From an uncultured Collinsella sp. (GTDB taxonomy: Bacteria; Actinomycetota; Coriobacteriia; Coriobacteriales; Coriobacteriaceae), in contig CABUDJ010000039.1 in assembly GCA_902490325.1 (NCBI GenBank), forward strand, positions 1 to 18,374: a stretch of DNA of 18,374 nt, read 5' to 3'. Of the stretch, positions 12,896 through 18,374 are shown piece after piece. Below the pieces are notes generated by a model that was given only the letters and a program-made list of their open reading frames with translations, had not been told where the DNA came from and searched no databases. Each line of letters begins with the position of its first letter. Position 1 is the first letter of the stretch. The translations under genes were made by a program, and so were the position numbers.

Positions 12896-14728
12896 ATGGC
12901 TCGACTGCATGTAATGGAACGCAGCCACGCTCAGGCCGTCATGGACGACCTGCACGATGCACTCGGACGCCGTCTGGCGGTGAGTTCGCTTGCCCCGTGT
13001 CCCGTGGAGTTTACGGCAGCGCTCGTCAACCTGTGCTCCACCCAGAGCTGTGGCAAGTGCACGCCCTGTCGCGTGGGCCTGAGCGCGCTGAGCGACCTGC
13101 TTGCTGATGTGCTCGAAGGGCGCGCCGATGAGTCCACGCTCAACCTGATTGAGCGCACGGCCCGTACCATCTACCTTTCGAGCGACTGCGCCATCGGCTA
13201 CGAAGCTGGCGCCATGGCACTCACGGCTATCCGTGGCTTCCGCGACGATTTTGAGCATCACATCCGCGAGCACTCCTGCGGCTTTGATCGCGAGGCCCGC
13301 GTCCCGTGCGTCTCAGGCTGCCCGGCGCACGTCGACATTCCCGGGTACATTTCGCTCGTCGAGGCCGGCCGCTATGCCGATGCCGTCAAGGTCATCCGCA
13401 AGAACAATCCGCTGCCGCTCGTCTGCGGCCTGGTGTGCGAGCATCCCTGCGAGATGCACTGCCGCCGTGGCATGGTCGACGACCCCATGAACATCCTCGC
13501 TCTCAAGCGTTTTGCCGTCGAGCACAGTGACCTCAACGATTACAAGCCCAGCGTGGCCGACAACACCGGCAAGCGCGTCGCCGTGATCGGCGGCGGCCCG
13601 GCCGGCCTTTCCTGTGCCTACTACCTGGCCGTGATGGGCCACAAGGTGACCATCTTTGAGCAGCGCCACCACTTGGGCGGCATGCTGCGCTACGGCATCC
13701 CCAGCTACCGTCTGCCGCGCGAGCGCCTGCAGGGCGAGATCGACTGGATCTTGAGCGCCGGTATCGACGTTGAGCTCGACCACTCCGTCAATGGCGAGGA
13801 ACTCGCCCGTCTTCGCGACGAATTCGATGCCGTCTACCTGGCCATCGGTGCCCACAGCGATAAGAAGCTCGGTCTTCCGGGCGAAGAGGCTCCCGGCGTG
13901 GAGTCAGCCGTCAAGATGCTGCGCGCAATCGGTGACGACGAACTGCCCGACCTGAGCGGCCAGCGCGTGTGCGTCATCGGCGGCGGCAACGTGGCCATGG
14001 ACGTGGCGCGCTCCGCCGTGCGCTGCGGTGCCGAAAAGGTGAGCATCGTCTACCGTCGTCGCATCTGCGATATGACGGCTCAGGACGCCGAGATCGCCGG
14101 CGCCCAGGCCGAGGGTTGCGAGGTTCTGGAGCTGACGGCCCCACTCGGTATAGAGACGGGCGAGGACGGTCGCGTGAGCGGCCTGCGCGTGCAGCCACAG
14201 ATTATCGGCGAGCCCCGTCGTGGGCGTCCGGCCCCGCGTGCCGCCGCCACGCCCGAGCGCGTCATTCCCTGCGAGCGCGTGTTTGTGGCCATTGGTCAGG
14301 ACATCGATTCCAAGCCATTTGAGGAGATGGGCATTGCCTGCAAGTGGGGCTGCGTGGTCACCGACTCGGACGGCGCCGTGCCCAACTTCGACGGCCTCTT
14401 TAGCGGCGGCGACTGCCAGACCGGCCCCGCCACCGTTATCCGCGCCATCAACGCCGGCCGCGTGGCTTCGGCAAATATCGACCGCTACCTGGGCTTCGAC
14501 CACAAGATCAAGCTCGACGTGGAGCTGCCGACCGTCCAGTTTAAGGGCAAGCACGAGTGCGGCCGCTGCGAGCTGGGTGAGCGCGAGGCCGGCGAACGTA
14601 TTCACGATTGGAATCTGGTCGAGCAGGGCCTCACCGAGGAGGAGGCACGCCAGGAAGCGAGCCGCTGCCTGCGTTGCGATCACTTTGGCTTTGGCGCGTT
14701 CCGCGGAGGGAGGAACCTGGAATGGTAG
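12896..14728 (+). CDS. GltD-like NAD(P)H flavoprotein with N-terminal NuoF-type 4Fe-4S domain
   Basis: This 610-residue protein has two parts. Residues 1-125 resemble only the C-terminal cluster domain of NuoF/HydB: S51-C52-G-K-C55-T-P-C58-R and a fourth ligand C98. The rest is a glutamate synthase small-subunit (GltD/NfnB) fold. It has N-terminal cluster cysteines (C138, C142, C177, C181, C185, C189), an FAD Rossmann motif G232-G-G-P-A-G, and a NAD(P) motif G362-G-G-N-V-A followed by 'VYRRR', which suggests NADPH. The C-terminus adds CxxC pairs (555/558 and 591/594). It should pass electrons between NAD(P)H and the hydrogenase. ATG 12896 has GAGAGGGG 5 bp upstream. The stop overlaps the HydA start by 7 bp, indicating translational coupling. 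No GltB (large glutamate synthase subunit) is present, so glutamate synthesis is unlikely. Confidence 0.9.
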   Translation: MARLHVMERSHAQAVMDDLHDALGRRLAVSSLAPCPVEFTAALVNLCSTQSCGKCTPCRVGLSALSDLLADVLEGRADESTLNLIERTARTIYLSSDCAIGYEAGAMALTAIRGFRDDFEHHIREHSCGFDREARVPCVSGCPAHVDIPGYISLVEAGRYADAVKVIRKNNPLPLVCGLVCEHPCEMHCRRGMVDDPMNILALKRFAVEHSDLNDYKPSVADNTGKRVAVIGGGPAGLSCAYYLAVMGHKVTIFEQRHHLGGMLRYGIPSYRLPRERLQGEIDWILSAGIDVELDHSVNGEELARLRDEFDAVYLAIGAHSDKKLGLPGEEAPGVESAVKMLRAIGDDELPDLSGQRVCVIGGGNVAMDVARSAVRCGAEKVSIVYRRRICDMTAQDAEIAGAQAEGCEVLELTAPLGIETGEDGRVSGLRVQPQIIGEPRRGRPAPRAAATPERVIPCERVFVAIGQDIDSKPFEEMGIACKWGCVVTDSDGAVPNFDGLFSGGDCQTGPATVIRAINAGRVASANIDRYLGFDHKIKLDVELPTVQFKGKHECGRCELGEREAGERIHDWNLVEQGLTEEEARQEASRCLRCDHFGFGAFRGGRNLEW

Positions 14729-16533
14729 AGCTCAACAAAACCACTGTCGGCGACAACAGCGAAAACGGAGCGCATAACATGGTCAGGCTCATTATCGATA
14801 ACTGCGAGGTTGTGGTTCCCGAGCACACCACGATCCTGGATGCGGCCAAGTCCGTCGGCATTCAGATTCCCACCCTGTGCTATCTGCGCGATCTGAACGA
14901 GATCGGCGGTTGCCGCGTGTGCGTGGTCGAGGTTGAGGGCTGCGACCAGCTGGTTGCCGCCTGCAACAACTACGTGCTCGACGGCATGGTGGTCCACACT
15001 AACAGCCCCAAGGCCCGCGAGGCGCGTCGCACCAACGTGCAGCTGCTGCTGTCCCAGCACGACTCGCGCTGTACGAGCTGCGTGCGCAGTGGTAACTGCA
15101 ACCTGCAGACCATCGCCAACGACCTGGGCATCTTCTATCTGCCGTACGAGCAGCACCTGGCGCGCGAGGGCTGGGATTTCGATTTCCCCATCATCCGCGA
15201 TAACGACAAGTGCATCAAATGCATGCGCTGCATCAAGGTGTGCGAGAGCGTGCAGGGCTTAGGGATTTGGGATCTGACCAACCGCGCCACGCATACCGCC
15301 GTGGGCACCCGCGGGCGTGCGCCGATCGGCAAGACCGATTGCGTCGCGTGCGGCCAGTGCATCACGCATTGCCCGACGGGCGCCCTGCGCGAGCGTGACG
15401 ATACCGAGACCGTGTTCGATGCCATCGCCGATCCCGACAAGATCGTGCTGGTGCAGATTGCGCCGGCCGTGCGTAGCGCCTGGGGCGAGGAGCTCGGCAT
15501 TCCGCGCGAGGAGGCTACTGTCGAGCGCCTGGCTTGCGCGCTGCGCCGCGTGGGTTTTGAGTACGTGTTCGACACCGACTTTTCGGCCGATCTCACCATT
15601 ATGGAGGAGGGCTCCGAGCTGCTCGAGCGCCTGGGTAAGGCCGCCAAGGGCGAGGGCGACAGCCGCGGCTGGCCCATGTTCACGAGCTGCTGCCCGGGCT
15701 GGGTACGCTTTGTGAAGGCGCGCTACCCGGAGTTTGTCGACAGGCTCTCCACGTCCAAGTCGCCGCAGCAGATGTTTGGCGCCATCGCCAAGACCTACTA
15801 CGCCAAGGTGCTGGGCGTGGAGCCCGAGCGTCTGTTTGTGGTGTCCGTGATGCCGTGCACGGCCAAGAAGGCCGAGTGCGCGCTACCGAGCATGGTGGGC
15901 GAGGACGGCACGCCCGACGTTGACGTTGCGCTGACGGTGCGCGAGATGGTGCGCATGATCCGCGCGAGCCACGTGAGCGTGGACACGCTGGTCGAGGAGC
16001 CGCTCGACACGCCGCTGGGCTTTGGCACGGGCGCGGGCGTGATCTTTGGCGCCACGGGCGGCGTGATGGAGGCCGCCGCGCGCTCGGCCTATTACCTGGT
16101 GACGGGCAAGAACCCGGATGCCAATTTCTTTACCGACGTGCGCGGACTCGACGGCTGGAAGGAAGCTGTCGCCGATATCGATGGCACTCAGGTGCGTGTT
16201 GCCGTGGCGCACGGGCTGGGCAACGCCGCCCGGCTGCTCGACGCGATTCGCGACGGCAGCGTGAGCTATGACTTTGTCGAGGTCATGGCGTGCCCCGGCG
16301 GTTGCGTCGGTGGTGGCGGTCAGCCCATCCACGACGGTTGCGAGCTGGCGGCCGAGCGCGGCAAGGTGCTCTGGGGCCTGGATGCTGCTGCGGACATTCG
16401 CTTCTCGCACGAGAATCCCGATGTCCAGGCGTGCTATCGCGAGTTCTTGGGCGCGCCGCTCTCGCCGCTGGCCGAGGAGCTACTGCATACCGACCATCAT
16501 GCATGGACGATGCCCAACGAGGAGGCGTGCTAG
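14722..16533 (+). CDS. hydA: Group A [FeFe] hydrogenase, catalytic subunit
   Basis: This cytoplasmic hydrogenase makes or oxidises H2 at the H-cluster. Positions for a 603-residue product: N-terminal 2Fe-2S domain (C53, C64, C67, C81); His-ligated 4Fe-4S (H113, C117, C120, C126); two 4Fe-4S clusters (C164-x2-C167-x2-C170-x3-C174 and C207-x2-C210-x2-C213-x3-C217). The H-cluster loops are T-S-C323-C324-P-G-W, M378-P-C379-T-A-K-K and M522-A-C524-P-G-G-C528-V-G-G-G-G-Q-P. A small-subunit-like tail follows. All H-cluster cysteines and the proton-relay cysteine are present. ATG 14722 has GGAGGGAGGA 7 bp upstream and overlaps the upstream stop; ATG 14779 is a weaker alternative. The GltD-like partner points to the glutamate-synthase-linked branch (A2). 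The maturation genes hydE, hydF and hydG are not in the window. Confidence 0.96.
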   Translation: MVELNKTTVGDNSENGAHNMVRLIIDNCEVVVPEHTTILDAAKSVGIQIPTLCYLRDLNEIGGCRVCVVEVEGCDQLVAACNNYVLDGMVVHTNSPKAREARRTNVQLLLSQHDSRCTSCVRSGNCNLQTIANDLGIFYLPYEQHLAREGWDFDFPIIRDNDKCIKCMRCIKVCESVQGLGIWDLTNRATHTAVGTRGRAPIGKTDCVACGQCITHCPTGALRERDDTETVFDAIADPDKIVLVQIAPAVRSAWGEELGIPREEATVERLACALRRVGFEYVFDTDFSADLTIMEEGSELLERLGKAAKGEGDSRGWPMFTSCCPGWVRFVKARYPEFVDRLSTSKSPQQMFGAIAKTYYAKVLGVEPERLFVVSVMPCTAKKAECALPSMVGEDGTPDVDVALTVREMVRMIRASHVSVDTLVEEPLDTPLGFGTGAGVIFGATGGVMEAAARSAYYLVTGKNPDANFFTDVRGLDGWKEAVADIDGTQVRVAVAHGLGNAARLLDAIRDGSVSYDFVEVMACPGGCVGGGGQPIHDGCELAAERGKVLWGLDAAADIRFSHENPDVQACYREFLGAPLSPLAEELLHTDHHAWTMPNEEAC

Positions 16534-16535
16534 CG

Positions 16536-17591
16536 ATGCGCGCGTTTGATGTTGAGATGACGCGCCGAGGATTTGCCTCGGCGCTTGCCGCGGGCGCGTT
16601 GTCGCTCGCACTGGCTGGCTGTGGCGGCGGAGCTGCCGGTGCCGGGTCCGCCGCGGGCTCGGCTGCCACGGACGGCGCCGGTGCTGCTGCGGAGCCGGTC
16701 GAGGTGCACGTCGCCTCGCTCAAGGGGCCGACCTCGATTGGTCTGGTGCAGTTTATGGACCGGGCGGCCGATGGCGAGACGGACAATGAGTTCGACTTTG
16801 CGATCAACACTGCCGCTGACGAGATCGTGCCCAAGGTCATTCAGGGCGATATCGACATTGCCCTGGTACCCGCCAACGTGGCGAGCGTACTCTATAACAA
16901 GACCGAGGGCGCGGTGCAGGTCATCGACATCAACACGCTGGGCGTGCTGAACGTTGTGACGGGCGACGCGAGTGTGGCCTCGTTTGGCGATCTGGCGGGC
17001 CATACCGTCTACATGACGGGCAAGGGCACCACGCCAGAGTACGTCATGAACTTCCTGCTGGAGCGCGCGGGCCTGACCGGCCAGGTGACGCTCGAGTTTA
17101 AGAGCGAGCCCACCGAGGTGCTGTCGGCCCTGCTTGCCGACCCGTCTGCCGTGGGCGTGCTGCCGGAGCCGTTCAAGACCGCCGCCATCGCAAAGAGCGA
17201 AGGCAAGCTGTCGGCGCCGGTAAGTCTGACCGATGTGTGGGATGAGCTGGCAGGTGACACGGGTTCGCGCCTGCTGACGGGTGTGACCGTGGTGCGCCGC
17301 GCGTTTGCCGAGGAACATCCCGAGGCCGTGGCGGAGTTCTTGAACTGCCAAGCGGCGAGCGTTAAGGCCGTCAATGCGGCGCCGGCAGACTGGGCGCAGG
17401 CCGTGGTCGATGCTGGCATCGTGGACAACGCCAAGATTGCCGAGAAGGCGATTCCCGGGTGCATGCTTGTGTGCCAGACGGGCAAGGATATGAAGGCGGC
17501 ACTTAGTGGGTATCTGCAGGTGCTGGCCGACGCGGACGCGAGCGCCGTGGGTGGTAAACTTCCGGCTGACGATTTCTACTACATGGAGTAG
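16536..17591 (+). CDS. ABC transporter substrate-binding lipoprotein, NitT/TauT (SsuA/THI5) type
   Basis: This 351-residue exported lipoprotein has 'MTRRGFASALAAGALSLALAGC': a twin-arginine-like RR, a hydrophobic stretch and a lipobox L-A-G-C, so it should be cleaved and lipid-anchored. An Ala/Gly/Ser linker follows, then a periplasmic-binding fold of the NMT1/SsuA type ('KGPTSIGLVQFM', 'GDIDIALVPANVASVLYNK', 'GVLPEPFKTAA'). Known relatives bind nitrate, sulfonates, thiamine precursors and other small molecules, and the ligand cannot be read here. ATG 16536 lies 2 bp after the hydA stop with GAGGAGG 10 bp upstream; ATG 16557 is an alternative that would start right at the RR motif. The gene is co-transcribed with hydA. 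Confidence 0.9.
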   Translation: MRAFDVEMTRRGFASALAAGALSLALAGCGGGAAGAGSAAGSAATDGAGAAAEPVEVHVASLKGPTSIGLVQFMDRAADGETDNEFDFAINTAADEIVPKVIQGDIDIALVPANVASVLYNKTEGAVQVIDINTLGVLNVVTGDASVASFGDLAGHTVYMTGKGTTPEYVMNFLLERAGLTGQVTLEFKSEPTEVLSALLADPSAVGVLPEPFKTAAIAKSEGKLSAPVSLTDVWDELAGDTGSRLLTGVTVVRRAFAEEHPEAVAEFLNCQAASVKAVNAAPADWAQAVVDAGIVDNAKIAEKAIPGCMLVCQTGKDMKAALSGYLQVLADADASAVGGKLPADDFYYME

Positions 17592-17594
17592 CCC

Positions 17595-18374
17595 GTGCGT
17601 GCGTTTGCTCGACAAATGATAGAGCGTATGAAGGCGGTGACGGCATCAGGTGCCGTTGCCGCCTTTTGGCTTGCCGCGTGGATGCTGGTGGCGGCGCTGG
17701 TGGCGCAGCCGCTGATCTTGCCGGGGCCGGGTGCTGTTGCCTTGGCGCTGCTGCGCCTGGTGTGCGATGACGGTACCTGGGCGATCTTGGCGGGCTCGGG
17801 CGCGCGGATACTGGGCGGGCTGGCGCTTGCCGCGATGTGTGGTGGCGTGCTTGCCGGGATTTCGTCACGTTCGCGGGCGTTTGCGCACCTGGTGGCTCCG
17901 GCGCTGTCGTTTGTTAAGGCGACGCCGGTTGCCTGCGTGGTGGTCCTGCTGCTTATTTGGTTGGGGTCGGCACGTGTGAGCATCGCGGCGGTCTTTTTGA
18001 TGGCGCTGCCGGGCGTGTATTTTTCGCTGGCCGAGGGCTTGGCACAAGTGGATAAGCCGCTGGAGCAGATGTTCCGTCTGCATGGCGTGCGCGGCTGGCG
18101 ACTGTTTTGCGCCCATACCTGGCGCGAAGTCCTGCCGTTTGTGCTTTCGTGTGCCCGGGCCGTGATCGGCATGAGCTGGAAGGCCGGCGTGGCGGCGGAG
18201 CTTATCGGCATGGCGACGGGCACCGTGGGTGAGCGCATCTATCAGGCGAAGCTTTTGATTGAGACGGCTGATTTGCTGGCGTGGACCGTGCTTGTCGTTG
18301 CCGCCTCGTGGGCGTGTGAGCGCGTGCTGGTGTGGCTGCTGCGGGACAGATACGCCCACCCACGGGCACGTTGA
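17595..18374 (+). CDS. ABC transporter permease, NitT/TauT (SsuC/TauC) type
   Basis: This 259-residue membrane protein has about six hydrophobic segments and a BPD_transp_1 domain. The cytoplasmic coupling (EAA) loop is visible as 'MFRLHGVRGWRLFCAHTWREVLPFV', with the expected G and L-P positions. It pairs with the upstream lipoprotein, 3 bp before it. GTG 17595 has GGAG 6 bp upstream; there is no better ATG. The stop is the last codon of the window, so the gene is complete, but the ATPase that should follow is outside. Confidence 0.9.
   Translation: MRAFARQMIERMKAVTASGAVAAFWLAAWMLVAALVAQPLILPGPGAVALALLRLVCDDGTWAILAGSGARILGGLALAAMCGGVLAGISSRSRAFAHLVAPALSFVKATPVACVVVLLLIWLGSARVSIAAVFLMALPGVYFSLAEGLAQVDKPLEQMFRLHGVRGWRLFCAHTWREVLPFVLSCARAVIGMSWKAGVAAELIGMATGTVGERIYQAKLLIETADLLAWTVLVVAASWACERVLVWLLRDRYAHPRAR

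Noticed and set aside
16290..16535. A longer start for the substrate-binding lipoprotein inside hydA.
   Set aside because: The extension would overlap the H-cluster loop region of hydA in another frame and would bury the signal peptide.

Overview
The window looks like a chromosomal stretch from a high-GC, anaerobic, gut-type actinobacterium. My best guess is class Coriobacteriia, Collinsella-like. The guess rests on strong G/C bias at third codon positions, an oxygen-sensitive [FeFe] hydrogenase, AbiEi/DUF559-type and DUF6273-type accessory proteins, and several families of short palindromic repeats between genes. It is inference; no rRNA or other taxonomic marker is present.

Layout from left to right. 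(1) 1-882 (+): the 3' part of an AbiEi-like/DUF559 protein. (2) 1097-2467 (+): a metal-dependent amidohydrolase ending at a bidirectional terminator shared with (3) 2575-3048 (-), a small membrane protein with a C-terminal zinc ribbon. (4) 6258-3161 (-): a copper-resistance operon copA-copZ-csoR, with a CsoR-type operator lying between the -35 and -10 of the copA promoter. (5) 9649-6432 (-): an FHA-domain protein followed by a membrane-anchored Ser/Thr kinase-like protein with a DUF6273 C-terminus; the kinase is broken by a one-base frameshift. (6) 10230-12473 (+): a DEAD-box RNA helicase with a very long Arg/Gly-rich tail, a long leader and a strong terminator. (7) 12896-18374 (+): a tightly packed operon with a NuoF-fragment/GltD fusion flavoprotein, a group A [FeFe] hydrogenase, and a NitT/TauT-type ABC importer (lipoprotein and permease; no ATPase gene lies inside the window).

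The intergenic DNA is unusually structured. Four copies of an exactly 57-bp element (16-bp arms around a 25-nt spacer of variable sequence) lie at 891, 6333, 9829 and 9910. Two elements share a different long arm built around GGGGACAGGT...TGCACCA (3096-3158 and 12541-12682), which resembles REPIN/RAYT-type repeats. An 86-bp symmetric palindrome separates copA from copZ, and another inverted repeat, also 57 bp, precedes the kinase gene.

How the genes work together: CsoR should sense Cu(I) and release the copA promoter, CopZ should carry copper and CopA export it. The hydrogenase operon should couple NAD(P)H oxidation or reduction in the GltD-like flavoprotein to H2 chemistry in HydA; why an importer is co-transcribed is unknown. 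The FHA/kinase pair looks like a phospho-signalling module whose DUF6273 domain faces outside the membrane. The most interesting items are the GltD-fusion hydrogenase with its linked importer, the fixed-length 57-bp elements, and the FHA/kinase-DUF6273 module.
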